NCBI RefSeq assembly: GCF_048060095.1
Contig: NZ_JBLUOA010000001.1
Location: 620,001 to 684,000 of the forward strand
Source of the DNA: JBLUOA01 sp048060095
GTDB taxonomy: Bacteria; Pseudomonadota; Alphaproteobacteria; Rhodobacterales; Rhodobacteraceae
Length of the DNA: 64,000 nucleotides
Reading direction: 5' to 3'
The notes beneath the pieces are model-generated. The model was not told where the DNA came from. It saw only the letters and a list, made by a program, of their open reading frames with translations, and did not search any database. Of this stretch, positions 1-8,135 are shown in pieces. Position numbers and translations under genes: made by a program. Within the stretch, counting starts at the first letter, position 1; the number at the start of each line of letters is the position of its first letter.

Positions 1-601
1 GCTGCGCCCTTGGGTCCATGCGGGCGCCAATGAAGCCCGGTCGCCGGTATTCCTGTTTAATCAGATGTCGGGCCGCGTCGACCGCGCTCGTGTAATGCGA
101 AAAACCGATCATCAGATCGACGGGATCGTCTTGGCTATCCATGATCTGGACGATGCGGCAATCGGCGGCCTCCAACAGCGCCTTGGCCTCGGTCGTTTGG
201 TCAAAACCGGTCACGATGAGGCCCGCCGGTTTTTGCCGCAGGAAAGTGCGGATCATGCGCTCTTCGTCCAGCGGGCTATACCGAAAATTGGCGATCTGCA
301 CATTGTAGGGGGTGCTGTCGCAGGCGTCATACACACCGCGCAATACGTCGGCAAAAACGTTGTTGGTTAGTGATGGCACCAGAAAACCGATCATGTCGGT
401 GCGCTTCGACGCAAGTGTGGATGCCGCCGCGTCGGGCACGTAACCCAACCGATCTATCGCGGCTAACACACGTTCCCTGACCTTCGCAGAGACCATTTGG
501 GGTTTTCGAATCGCCCGAGATACCGTGATCGCGCTAACATCAGCTGCCCGCGCGACATCGTCCAATGTTGTGTTTTTGTTTTTCAGGCTTCGCGGCTCCA
601 T
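1..601 (-). CDS. LacI-family transcriptional regulator, C-terminus beyond window
   Basis: Reading the minus strand from the ATG at 601 gives an open frame running off the left edge (200 codons visible). The N-terminus has the LacI helix-turn-helix (TTLDDVARAADVSAITVSRA) followed by the hinge region and the start of the periplasmic-binding-protein-like effector domain (DMIGFLVPSLTNNVFADVL). LacI regulators usually repress sugar or sugar-acid operons in the absence of an inducer. It is transcribed divergently from the dctP remnant, dehydratase and kinase, and a perfect palindrome lies between them, so it is the likely local repressor. Its ligand is inferred only from the neighbours, probably a sugar acid or its keto-deoxy product. 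Confidence 0.92.
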   Translation of the reverse strand, partial: MEPRSLKNKNTTLDDVARAADVSAITVSRAIRKPQMVSAKVRERVLAAIDRLGYVPDAAASTLASKRTDMIGFLVPSLTNNVFADVLRGVYDACDSTPYNVQIANFRYSPLDEERMIRTFLRQKPAGLIVTGFDQTTEAKALLEAADCRIVQIMDSQDDPVDLMIGFSHYTSAVDAARHLIKQEYRRPGFIGARMDPRAQ

Positions 602-659
602 ATAGGTAAAATACACATAATATGAGGTTTGAGAAGACATTTCCGCCGCGTCAATTGAC

Positions 660-679
660 TAATGACAGCGCTGTCATTA
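660..679. promoter_or_regulatory. Probable LacI-family operator, perfect 20-bp palindrome
   Basis: TAATGACAGCGCTGTCATTA is identical to its reverse complement and has the central CG typical of LacI-family operators. It lies 42 bp upstream of the dctP remnant start and about 58 bp upstream of the divergent regulator start. It is therefore placed to control both the regulator and the sugar-acid operon. Regulator identity is inferred from position. Confidence 0.75.
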
Positions 680-721
680 TAAAGTCACCGATATTGACGC
701 CCAATCTGAGAAGGACACGCA

Positions 722-1483
722 ATGCGTGACTATTTCAAATTTTCGCTGGCGACCGCTGTTGCTGGCCTGACGATGGCCACATCGGTGGCAGCGCAGGACT
801 ACACGTTCAAGTTCCAATCATCTGACCCGGCGGGCAACGCCAACTTCCTGCTGCAGCAGGGCTGGGCCGAGAGTGTTTCCGAAAAGACCGACGGCGCGAT
901 CAAGATCGAACTGCTGCCGGTTGAAACCATCGTTGCCCACACCGAAACGCAGGATGCGATTGCGGCTGGCATACTCGACGGCCACTTCACCGACACATCC
1001 TATTTCGCAGAGAAAGAGCCTGCGTTCGGCCTGATCGCCAACCCGGTTGGCGCATGGCCTGACCCGGAACAGATGTTCGATTTCATGGAAAACGGTGGCG
1101 GGAACGAGCTGATGAACGAAATGCTTGAACCTTACGGCCTGCATTTCATCGGCGCGACCACGCCGGGGCTTGAGGCGTTCCTGTCGAAAGTGCCGCTGGA
1201 AGGCGTGGACGACCTCGCGGGGCTGAAAATGCGTGCGCCGGAAGGTACGGTGCAACGCGTGTTTGCCGCTGGCGGTGCTGCGCCCGTAAATCTGCCGGGT
1301 TCAGAGGTCTTCATCTCGCTCGACAAGGGCGTGATCGATGCGGCTGACTACACGGTGTTCTCGACCAACCACGCCCAAGGTATGCACGATGTCGCGACGC
1401 ATCCGGTCTATCCGGGCTTCCACTCCATACCGGCTGGTATCGAGAGCTGGTTGACGGGCTTCCCGAAGTCGCGAACGGGATGA
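722..1483 (+). pseudogene. Truncated TRAP transporter substrate-binding protein (DctP family)
   Basis: The frame opens with AAGGA upstream of ATG 722 and a typical signal peptide ending SVAAQD, then DctP-family sequence up to about residue 236 (HPVYPGFHSIPAG). DctP proteins capture carboxylates or sugar acids for tripartite TRAP importers and are usually about 320-340 residues. This one stops at 253, and its last 15 or so residues are an out-of-frame reading of a different gene. No dctQ or dctM membrane subunits follow, although they normally would. The gene is a 5' fragment left by a deletion and is unlikely to support transport. The deletion may be strain-specific. Confidence 0.8.
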
Positions 1484-1587
1484 TCTCAATTACCGACGCG
1501 CCCGGCCACGGCGTTACACTGCGCCCCGATCTTGTCGGGCGCGCTGATGCCATTCACCGCGTTTCAGAACATACCAACGGAGGTTGA
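1432..1587 (+). pseudogene. C-terminal remnant of an enolase-superfamily (mandelate racemase/muconate lactonizing-like) enzyme
   Basis: In a frame different from the dctP fragment, codons from about 1432 to the TGA at 1585-1587 read GWYRELVDGLPEVANGMISI followed by TDAPGHGVTLRPDL. This is the kind of ending seen in enolase-superfamily sugar-acid dehydratases (a loop before a PGxGV motif). Only about 51 codons remain and there is no start codon or N-terminal capping domain. It sits directly against the truncated dctP, so one deletion probably removed the end of dctP, the TRAP membrane genes and most of this gene. Family assignment rests on a short stretch. Confidence 0.6.
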
Positions 1588-1588
1588 C

Positions 1589-3385
1589 ATGACCGATCCC
1601 AAAAACCGCACACTGCGGTCCCGCGCCTGGTTCGACAATCTGGACGATCCGGAAATGACGGCGCTTTACCTTGAACGCTATCTGAACTACGGCCTGACGA
1701 TGGAGGAACTGCGATCCGGCAAGCCGATCATCGGGATCGCGCAGACGGGCAGCGACCTTAGCCCGTGCAACCGCCACCACGTCGAACTGGCCAAACGGTC
1801 GCGCGATGCGATCCGCGACGCGGGCGGGATCGCGCTCGAATTTCCGGTGCATCCGATTCAGGAAACCGGCAAACGCCCGACGGCGATGCTGGACCGCAAC
1901 CTCGCCTATCTGGGTCTGGTTGAGGCGCTTTACGGCTATCCCATCGACGGGGTGCTTTTGACCATCGGTTGCGACAAGACCACGCCCGCGCTTTTGATGG
2001 CGGCCGCTACAGTGAACATCCCGGCGCTCGCGTTTTCCGTCGGCCCGATGCTGAACGGCTGGCATAAAGGCGAACGGGCAGGGTCCGGCAGCGTCATCTG
2101 GAAGGCCCGCCAACAGCTCGCCGCGGGCGAGATTGACGCCCAAGGTTTTCTCGACATCGCGGCGTCTTCGGCCCCGTCCGTAGGCTATTGCAATACGATG
2201 GGCACGGCGACGACGATGAACTCGCTCGCAGAATCGCTGGGGATGCAGTTGCCCGGATCGGCCACAATCCCGGCGCCTTACCGGGAACGCGGCCAGATGG
2301 CCTATTACAGTGGCCAGCGGATCGTTGAGATGGTGAACGAAGATCTGCGCCCCAGCCAGATCATGACGCGCGAGGCGTTTGAGAACGCGATCGTCGTTAA
2401 CTCTGCGCTTGGCGGGTCGACCAACGCGCCGATCCACCTGAACGCCGTGGCCCGGCACCTGGGGGTCAAGCTTAGCAACGACGATTGGGAGCGCTTTGGC
2501 TTCGAGGTGCCGCTGCTGGTTAACATGCAGCCGGTCGGCGAATATCTGGGCGAAGACTTCCACCACGCTGGCGGCCTGCCCGCCGTGATCGGAGAGTTGC
2601 TTCGCGCCGGTGTTCTACCCCATCCCGACGCGCTGATGGCGACAGGAAAGACGGTTGGCGAAACTTACCGCGATATCCAGGCCAGCAACACCGACGTGAT
2701 CCGTCCGTTCGACCAGCCGATGACCGAGAATGCCGGGTTCCTGAACTTGTCTGGCAATCTGTTCGACAGCGCGATTATGAAAACCTCGGCCATCAACGAC
2801 GAATTCCGTGACCGCTATCTATCGAACATCAGCGACCCGGAGGCTTTCGAAGGCCGCGCCATCGTCTTTGACGGGCCGGAGGATTTTCACCATCGTATCG
2901 ACGATCCCGCGCTTGAAATCGACGCATCCTGCATCCTGGTCATGCGCGGGGCCGGCCCGAAAGGTTATCCCGGCGGGGCGGAGGTCGTGAACATGCGCCC
3001 GCCCTCTTATCTGATCAAGCAGGGGGTCCATGCGATGCCCTGCATCGGTGACGGTCGGCAATCGGGCACATCGGGGTCGGCGTCGATCCTCAACGCCTCG
3101 CCCGAGGCCGCCGATGGAGGCGGGCTCGCGCTGTTGGCAACCGGCGACTGTGTCCGGGTGGACCTAAAGGCGCGGCGCGTCGATATGCTCTTGTCCGAGG
3201 ATGAGCTACAGCAGCGGCGCAAGGCGCTTGACGATGCCGGCGGATTCCCAGCTCCGGATAGCCAGACCCCCTGGCAGGCGCTGTTCCGCGAAAAGGTGCA
3301 GCCCTTCAGCGACGGTATGGTGCTGCGCGGGGCGCCCGATTATCAGGACATCGCCCGCAAATCCCTGCCGCGCAACAATCACTGA
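1589..3385 (+). CDS. IlvD/EDD-family sugar-acid dehydratase (arabonate/xylonate dehydratase-like)
   Basis: 598 residues, starting at ATG 1589 behind a strong GGAGG; a frame-compatible upstream start at 1532 lies inside the enolase remnant and is not preferred. The family dehydrates aldonic acids to 2-keto-3-deoxy acids using an Fe-S cluster. The three expected cysteine motifs are present: SPCNRHH, TIGCDKTTP and GYCNTMGTA. The length and the N-terminal sequence (SRAWFDNLDDPEMTALYLER) favour the pentonate/hexonate dehydratase branch over the IlvD valine/isoleucine enzyme. The kinase starts 8 bp downstream, consistent with a dehydratase-kinase pair making a phosphorylated keto-deoxy acid. The substrate (arabonate, xylonate, gluconate or similar) cannot be decided here. 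Confidence 0.88.
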   Translation: MTDPKNRTLRSRAWFDNLDDPEMTALYLERYLNYGLTMEELRSGKPIIGIAQTGSDLSPCNRHHVELAKRSRDAIRDAGGIALEFPVHPIQETGKRPTAMLDRNLAYLGLVEALYGYPIDGVLLTIGCDKTTPALLMAAATVNIPALAFSVGPMLNGWHKGERAGSGSVIWKARQQLAAGEIDAQGFLDIAASSAPSVGYCNTMGTATTMNSLAESLGMQLPGSATIPAPYRERGQMAYYSGQRIVEMVNEDLRPSQIMTREAFENAIVVNSALGGSTNAPIHLNAVARHLGVKLSNDDWERFGFEVPLLVNMQPVGEYLGEDFHHAGGLPAVIGELLRAGVLPHPDALMATGKTVGETYRDIQASNTDVIRPFDQPMTENAGFLNLSGNLFDSAIMKTSAINDEFRDRYLSNISDPEAFEGRAIVFDGPEDFHHRIDDPALEIDASCILVMRGAGPKGYPGGAEVVNMRPPSYLIKQGVHAMPCIGDGRQSGTSGSASILNASPEAADGGGLALLATGDCVRVDLKARRVDMLLSEDELQQRRKALDDAGGFPAPDSQTPWQALFREKVQPFSDGMVLRGAPDYQDIARKSLPRNNH

Positions 3386-3393
3386 GGCTACGC

Positions 3394-4323
3394 ATGCCCC
3401 ATCCCCTCGACCTGCTCTGCATCGGAGAGCCGCTGTTTGAATTCAGCCATGTCGGCGACGGCAACTGGCGCGAAGGCTTCGGTGGCGACGTGTCGAACGT
3501 GGCGATTGCGGCAGCTCGCCAAGGGGCGAAAACGGCGCTTCTGAGCCGGCTCGGTGCCGACAGCTTCGGCGACCGGTTCCGCGCGTTGTGGTCACGGGAA
3601 GATGTCGATCATACTTATGTCGAGACCGACCCCGCCGCGCCGACGGGGCTGTATTTCATTACCCAGAAAGATGGCGATCACGTCTTCGACTACCGCCGCG
3701 CCGGATCGGCCGCTTCAAAGTTGTCCGACAAGAACCTGCCGCGCGATGCGTTGGCGCAGGCGCGGATCGTGCATCAGTCGGGCATTTCTCAGGCAATCAG
3801 CCCATCGGCCCGCGACGCCGGGTTCGCCGCGATTGAGGCGGTGAAAGACGCCGGCAGGCTTGTTTCATACGATCCCAATCTACGCCTGAAGCTCTGGCCG
3901 CTCGATCAGGCGGGTGAAGTTATTCACGCCGCGATGGCGCGTGCCGACATCGCGCTGCCGGGGCTGGACGATGCTCAGACTCTGACCGGTCTGTCCGATC
4001 CCAAGGACATCGTTGCGTTCTACCGCGACCTTGGCCCCGATATCGTCGCCCTGACGATGGGGCGCGATGGGGCACTGGTTTCCTACAGCGATCAACTGAT
4101 CAGGATACCCGCCATGCCGGCCAAAGCGGTTGACGCCACCGGGGCTGGCGACTGTTTCGACGGATCCTTCCTCGCCCGGCTCGCCCTAGGCGATGAGGTG
4201 GACGCGGCCGCCCGCTATGCCGTCGCGGCCGCGTCGCTGTCAGTGAAGGGTTATGGGGCTGTTGCTCCGTTGCCGACTGGCGATGAGGTGTGTGCCGTTC
4301 TGGATGAGCAGGACGTTTCCTGA
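3394..4323 (+). CDS. kdgK: PfkB-family sugar kinase, 2-keto-3-deoxygluconate kinase-like
   Basis: 309 residues with the PfkB/ribokinase fold signatures: an N-terminal GEPLFEFSHVG stretch, a GGDVSNVAIAAARQGAKTALLSRLG substrate-binding segment and the C-terminal DATGAGDCFDGSFLARLALG motif carrying the catalytic Asp and anion hole. KDG kinases phosphorylate 2-keto-3-deoxygluconate for aldolase cleavage. It sits 8 bp after the dehydratase, so the two are almost certainly cotranscribed under the LacI-type operator. No KDPG aldolase is in view, so the product must be handled elsewhere. Substrate specificity is inferred from context. Confidence 0.85.
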   Translation: MPHPLDLLCIGEPLFEFSHVGDGNWREGFGGDVSNVAIAAARQGAKTALLSRLGADSFGDRFRALWSREDVDHTYVETDPAAPTGLYFITQKDGDHVFDYRRAGSAASKLSDKNLPRDALAQARIVHQSGISQAISPSARDAGFAAIEAVKDAGRLVSYDPNLRLKLWPLDQAGEVIHAAMARADIALPGLDDAQTLTGLSDPKDIVAFYRDLGPDIVALTMGRDGALVSYSDQLIRIPAMPAKAVDATGAGDCFDGSFLARLALGDEVDAAARYAVAAASLSVKGYGAVAPLPTGDEVCAVLDEQDVS

Positions 4324-4549
4324 CTCAGATTACCAATGTGTAAAAGACGAATCGCACCAGATTTGTTCGGGGGCGCCGCGATAGTGCCAGCCTGCACCGT
4401 TGAAATTGCCCTTGGGCGGACATGAGACGCCATCGCTTTGGTCAACTCCAAATGGAGCCCCGGCGTGACCCCCAGCGGGAACGTTGATCGGGACGGCGCA
4501 TCAACGCGACGTCGGATAGCAGAAAATAATTTATTGTCAGTATGTTAAA

Positions 4550-4624
4550 TGGTGCCCGGGGGCGGAATCGAACCACCGACACGAGGATTTTCAATCCACT
4601 GCTCTACCCCTGAGCTACCCGGGC
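4550..4624 (-). tRNA. tRNA-Phe (GAA anticodon)
   Basis: The minus strand folds as a full cloverleaf: acceptor GCCCGGG/CCCGGGC, D-arm GCTC/GAGC, anticodon loop TTGAAAA (GAA), T-arm GGTGG/CCGCC with TTCGATT loop, then A73 and an encoded CCA. It is 72 nt plus CCA. The second base pair of the anticodon stem is a T-T mismatch, but all other stems pair, so it is called functional. Confidence 0.95.
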
Positions 4625-5203
4625 ACGGGTGAAGCGGTGCGGCGCTTCGGGTTGCGGTGTTCTAGAGTGGGGTCGCGTGACTGTCCAGAGGGGAAATAGG
4701 AAAATTGCGGGTCAGATTGTGGCGTGGGGGTAGGGGGATGCTGAGGCGGCCATAACCTCGGCGGTTTGGTGGCTGGGTTGCCGCTGATTTCCACCTGCCG
4801 TTAGGTCGCGGCGACAGCGATACCCGGCTCATCACATGGTTGATTGATTGCCACCATCACTTCGATTGCACGATACAGCGGGGATTCTGGCGGTGGTTGT
4901 GGGGGAGCGGGCGGCGTTCATTCCCCTTACGTGAAAACCGCAGCACGATATGAGGGGGGTTGTTCTGATTTCGACGGCAATTGGTATCGATTCTCCGGCA
5001 CTCTGTTTTGGTGTCGGGGTCGGTCGGTCAGTTTGTCAGGTGTGTTTGGGGTCCGCGGTCATCGTTTGCGTGGATGAGGCAGGCAGGAACAATTGGACGG
5101 GTTGAGAGTTGACCTGTGGATAACGTCACGCAACTTTATGACCCACAACGAAAAACCAGTGTTGCTTGGTTCGATAAATGGGGGTTAGAATGCAGCTTAC
5201 CGA
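4625..5203. other. Intergenic stretch without recognisable gene
   Basis: Between tRNA-Phe and the luxR region. Short open frames occur (for example 4844-5077 plus) but have glycine/cysteine-rich, low-complexity translations and no family signature. I see no RNA fold or repeat I can name. Part of it presumably holds the tRNA promoter. Confidence 0.5.
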
Positions 5204-5389
5204 TCAATTCGGCTCATATCGCTTCCGGGAGTGTTTTTCTTTTACGGAGCGTTCTATGTTGTGGATAAGTCGGTTCAAATGTTCTTCGCCCACCGGTGTG
5301 GCCCCGAGGAATTCCAACAAATCAAGCCGGGCAACGTCCGGCAAAGTCATGAGCTTATTAAAAAGGTCTGGGTCAATCGTTCTAAGCAT
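5204..5389 (-). CDS. Possible small protein of unknown function divergent from luxR
   Basis: A 61-codon minus-strand reading from ATG 5389 gives a protein-like sequence starting MLRTIDPDLFNKLMTLPDVA and ending in a basic tail (EKHSRKRYEPN). The frame stays open further upstream, so the true start is uncertain and it could be the tail of a decayed gene. The composition (amphipathic Leu-rich helices, balanced charge) looks more like a real protein than the other frames here. No good Shine-Dalgarno is visible at 5389. The lux-box-like palindrome at 5451-5470 is centred about 71 bp upstream of this start, a fitting distance for LuxR activation. I do not recognise the family. Confidence 0.3.
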   Translation of the reverse strand: MLRTIDPDLFNKLMTLPDVARLDLLEFLGATPVGEEHLNRLIHNIERSVKEKHSRKRYEPN

Positions 5390-5450
5390 ACGCCATACCA
5401 GTTTTGATTCTGTAATGTCATTCAATTTAAGGTTGACGAAGAATCTGGCA

Positions 5451-5470
5451 ACTTGTCTAAAAAGACATGT
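5451..5470. promoter_or_regulatory. Lux-box-like inverted repeat
   Basis: ACTTGTCTAAAAAGACATGT: the halves match at 7 of 8 positions (ACTTGTCT against ACATGTCT) around a 4-bp centre. The 20-bp length and the ACxTGT...ACAxGT ends resemble the classical lux box (ACCTGT...ACAGGT). It overlaps the luxR start codon at 5467, so it cannot be an activating site for luxR itself at that start. It could autoregulate luxR negatively or activate the divergent small frame. Confidence 0.5.
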
Positions 5471-6078
5471 CCAGTAAAGCAGGTGTAGATCTTGAGCTTC
5501 ACAAGCTGACGCTGCTGGCGCCGGCTGGGTATTTTCTTGGCCTGCACATTCGCTATGCCTCTCCGTTGATGCAGTTTTCCACCTACAATCAGGATTGGTT
5601 GGATCACTACACCGAAAGGGCATTTGCACTGCGCGATCCGACGATCGCTTGGGGGTTCAGCACGGAAGGCGCTTGCCGATGGAGCGAGTTGACGATTCCA
5701 GACCCCTTCGGACTTTTTGATGAGGCGAGGGATTTCGGCATGGTTTACGGCGTGTCGGTATCTTGCGGGCCCGTCAGTTCCAGGACAATTGCGAGCTTCG
5801 CCAGAGCGGACCGCGAATTCGAGGATAGCGAGATCGACAAGATCTCGCACATAGTTCGACGGCTTCATGACATAACGGAGCCGCCGGAGAGTCTTACCAA
5901 GGCTCAGATCGAGGCCCTGCGTTGCATAGCGGCAGGTGATCGACATGCGGCGGCAGCTGCAAAACTCAATATCTCGGAAAGTGCGCTCAAGGCACGACTG
6001 ACTGCGGCCCGGCAAAAACTGCTCGCCCGGACCACCGCAGAAGCCATCCAGCGCGCCAAGGACTACCGGCTGCTTTAA
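5467..6078 (+). CDS. LuxR-family autoinducer-binding transcriptional regulator
   Basis: 203 residues. The N-terminal part is an autoinducer-binding domain with the expected acyl-homoserine-lactone pocket residues in order: Trp and Tyr in WLDHYTERAF, Asp-Pro in LRDPTIAWG, Trp in CRWSEL, and a conserved Gly in YGVSVSCG. The C-terminal part (from LTKAQIEALRCIAAGD) aligns with the LuxR helix-turn-helix but is divergent: the usual EIA of the first helix is replaced by an alanine-rich stretch, and the recognition helix reads ISESALKARL. The luxI homologue follows after 60 bp. The ATG at 5467 has only a weak ribosome site but fits the domain start. A short hairpin lies in the luxR-luxI gap. Confidence 0.88.
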   Translation: MSSKAGVDLELHKLTLLAPAGYFLGLHIRYASPLMQFSTYNQDWLDHYTERAFALRDPTIAWGFSTEGACRWSELTIPDPFGLFDEARDFGMVYGVSVSCGPVSSRTIASFARADREFEDSEIDKISHIVRRLHDITEPPESLTKAQIEALRCIAAGDRHAAAAAKLNISESALKARLTAARQKLLARTTAEAIQRAKDYRLL

Positions 6079-6138
6079 TCGTATGTCATCGCTGTTTGTG
6101 CGTGGGGCTTTGGTTTTTCAACCAAGCTGGAGACTGCC

Positions 6139-6726
6139 ATGCAAACCACCACTCTATCTTTCGAAAACATGCACAACCATGGAGAGCTATTTGCGAACCT
6201 GTTTCGCGCGCGCAAGCAATCCTTCATTGTGCAAAAGAACTGGGACCTGCCAGAAGCGCTGGATATGGAATATGACCAGTACGACACGCCCGCAAGCCGC
6301 TGGGTGGCGATCCACAATCTCGGGGAAGTTTACGCCGGTATCCGGCTGACACCTACAAACACCCGTTGTGGAATTTACAGCTATATGATCCGCGATGCGC
6401 AACGCGGTCTGCTGAGCACAATCCCGCAGGATTTGCTGTATGACGAGGCACCCGTGGACGAAGGCACATGGGAATGCACCCGCGTTTTCGTGTCCCACGC
6501 AACGCCGCAGCGCATTCGCCGCCGGGTCCATGCCTACATGGTCGGTGCGATGCTGAAATCCGCGCGGGAACAGGGCGCTGCGCGTCTGATCGCACTGACG
6601 GCGGCGAATTGGCCCCGTTGGTTCGGACGCTGCGGTCTTGAGGCGACAGAGATCGGGCGCAAGATGTTCATTGACGATGGTGACTACCAATGTGTGTCGA
6701 TCGATCTGACATCAAAACTGCACTAG
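6139..6726 (+). CDS. Acyl-homoserine-lactone synthase (LuxI family)
   Basis: 195 residues. It carries the invariant LuxI pattern: an early Arg (NLFRARKQSF), Trp in KNWDLP, the E-x-x-D-x-x-D cluster in DMEYDQYDTP, Arg in GIRLTPT, and Glu/Arg in WECTRVFV. These enzymes make N-acyl-homoserine lactones from SAM and acyl-ACP, and the product should bind the LuxR encoded just upstream. GGAG precedes the start by a good distance. A GC hairpin follows the stop. Acyl chain length cannot be read from the sequence. Confidence 0.92.
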   Translation: MQTTTLSFENMHNHGELFANLFRARKQSFIVQKNWDLPEALDMEYDQYDTPASRWVAIHNLGEVYAGIRLTPTNTRCGIYSYMIRDAQRGLLSTIPQDLLYDEAPVDEGTWECTRVFVSHATPQRIRRRVHAYMVGAMLKSAREQGAARLIALTAANWPRWFGRCGLEATEIGRKMFIDDGDYQCVSIDLTSKLH

Positions 6727-6729
6727 CAG

Positions 6730-6752
6730 ATGGGCCGATGGCCGGCCCATTT
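6730..6752 (+). terminator. Hairpin after luxI, weak terminator
   Basis: ATGGGCCG at 6730-6737 pairs with CGGCCCAT at 6743-6750 around a 5-nt loop and is followed only by TT, then CGCTTTCC. It starts three bases after the luxI stop. The poor T tract makes termination uncertain. Confidence 0.4.
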
Positions 6753-6790
6753 CGCTTTCCTCTCCCGGATATGGGGCGTAGTTTCGCCCC

Positions 6791-8104
6791 ATGGCTGACC
6801 TGTTTGAAAGCGCGTCACACGATGAACCGACGGACGCTCCGCGTCCGCTGGCTGATCGCTTGCGGCCAAAGACATTGGTGGATGTCATTGGCCAGGATCA
6901 GGTCTTGGGCCCGGAAGGACCGCTTGGAACGATGCTGGCTTCGGGAAGCCTGTCATCGCTTGTCTTCTGGGGCCCGCCGGGGGTTGGAAAGACTACGATC
7001 GCACGACTTCTTGCCGACGAGACTGATCTGCACTTTGTGCAGATCAGCGCGATCTTCAGTGGGGTTTCAGATCTAAAGAAGGTGTTTGAGGCCGCGAAGA
7101 TGCGGCGGGCGAATGGCAAGGGAACCTTGCTTTTCGTGGACGAGGTTCACCGTTTCAACAAAGCACAGCAGGACGGCTTTCTTCCGCATATGGAGGACGG
7201 CACGATCCTGCTGGTCGGTGCCACGACAGAAAACCCGTCGTTTGAACTTAACGCGGCGCTTTTGTCCCGATCACAGGTGCTGGTTCTAAATCGCCTGTCG
7301 CTCGCCGATCTTGAACGCCTCGCCCAGCGGGCGGAGAGGGAGCTTGATCGCAAGCTACCGCTCGACGCTCCGGCCCGCGAGGCGTTGCTGGAAATGGCGG
7401 ACGGGGATGGGCGCGCATTGCTGAACCTGATCGAACAGGTTGCGGCGTGGAAGGTTGACGACAAACTGGATACCGACGCCCTGACTACCCGGCTGATGCG
7501 TCGCGCCGCGAAATACGACAAGGGCGGTGATGAGCATTACAACCTGATCTCTGCTCTGCATAAATCTGTTCGCGGGTCGGACCCGGACGCAGCACTCTAT
7601 TGGTTCGCGCGGATGCTGACAGGGGGCGAAGACCCGCGCTTTCTCGCCCGTCGCATCACCCGAATGGCGGTTGAGGATATCGGCTTGGCCGACCCACAGG
7701 CGCAGTCTGTCTGTCTGCATGCGTGGGAAACCTATGAACGGCTTGGCAGCCCGGAAGGGGAATTGGCGTTGGGGCAGGCGGTGACATACCTCGCCCTCGC
7801 TCCGAAATCGAATGCGGGGTATGTCGCGTTCAAATCCGCGATGTCGGCGGCGAAGAAAACCGGATCGGAACCACCGCCGAAACACATCCTGAACGCGCCT
7901 ACTGGTTTGATGAAAGATCAGGGCTACGGCGAAGGCTACGCCTATGACCACGACGCCGAAGACGGCTTTTCCGGTCAAAACTACTTTCCCGAGGATATGA
8001 AGCGCGGCGTTTACTACACCCCCGTCGAGCGCGGGTTTGAGCGCGAGTTGAAGCGCCGCCTTGATTACTTCGCAAAACTGCGGGGAAAACGCGGCGGCAG
8101 TTGA
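6791..8104 (+). CDS. rarA: Replication-associated recombination protein A (RarA/MgsA) AAA+ ATPase
   Basis: 437 residues, the normal length. AAA+ core with Walker A GPPGVGKTTIARLL, Walker B TLLFVDEVHRF, a sensor region GATTENPSFELN and the C-terminal tetramerisation domain (SALHKSVRGSDPDAALYWFARML). RarA acts at stalled replication forks in complex with SSB and relatives of the clamp loader. The ATG at 6791 is the 3' end of an 8-bp hairpin (6771-6778 with 6785-6792), so the start codon may be partly masked in the mRNA. It heads a plus-strand housekeeping run with crcB. Confidence 0.95.
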   Translation: MADLFESASHDEPTDAPRPLADRLRPKTLVDVIGQDQVLGPEGPLGTMLASGSLSSLVFWGPPGVGKTTIARLLADETDLHFVQISAIFSGVSDLKKVFEAAKMRRANGKGTLLFVDEVHRFNKAQQDGFLPHMEDGTILLVGATTENPSFELNAALLSRSQVLVLNRLSLADLERLAQRAERELDRKLPLDAPAREALLEMADGDGRALLNLIEQVAAWKVDDKLDTDALTTRLMRRAAKYDKGGDEHYNLISALHKSVRGSDPDAALYWFARMLTGGEDPRFLARRITRMAVEDIGLADPQAQSVCLHAWETYERLGSPEGELALGQAVTYLALAPKSNAGYVAFKSAMSAAKKTGSEPPPKHILNAPTGLMKDQGYGEGYAYDHDAEDGFSGQNYFPEDMKRGVYYTPVERGFERELKRRLDYFAKLRGKRGGS

Positions 8105-8135
8105 CTTTCGCGCCCATCCGCGAAAGAGAACGCGG

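Noticed and set aside
4844..5077. 77-codon frame after tRNA-Phe
   Set aside because: Gly/Cys-rich low-complexity translation, no ribosome site, no recognisable family.
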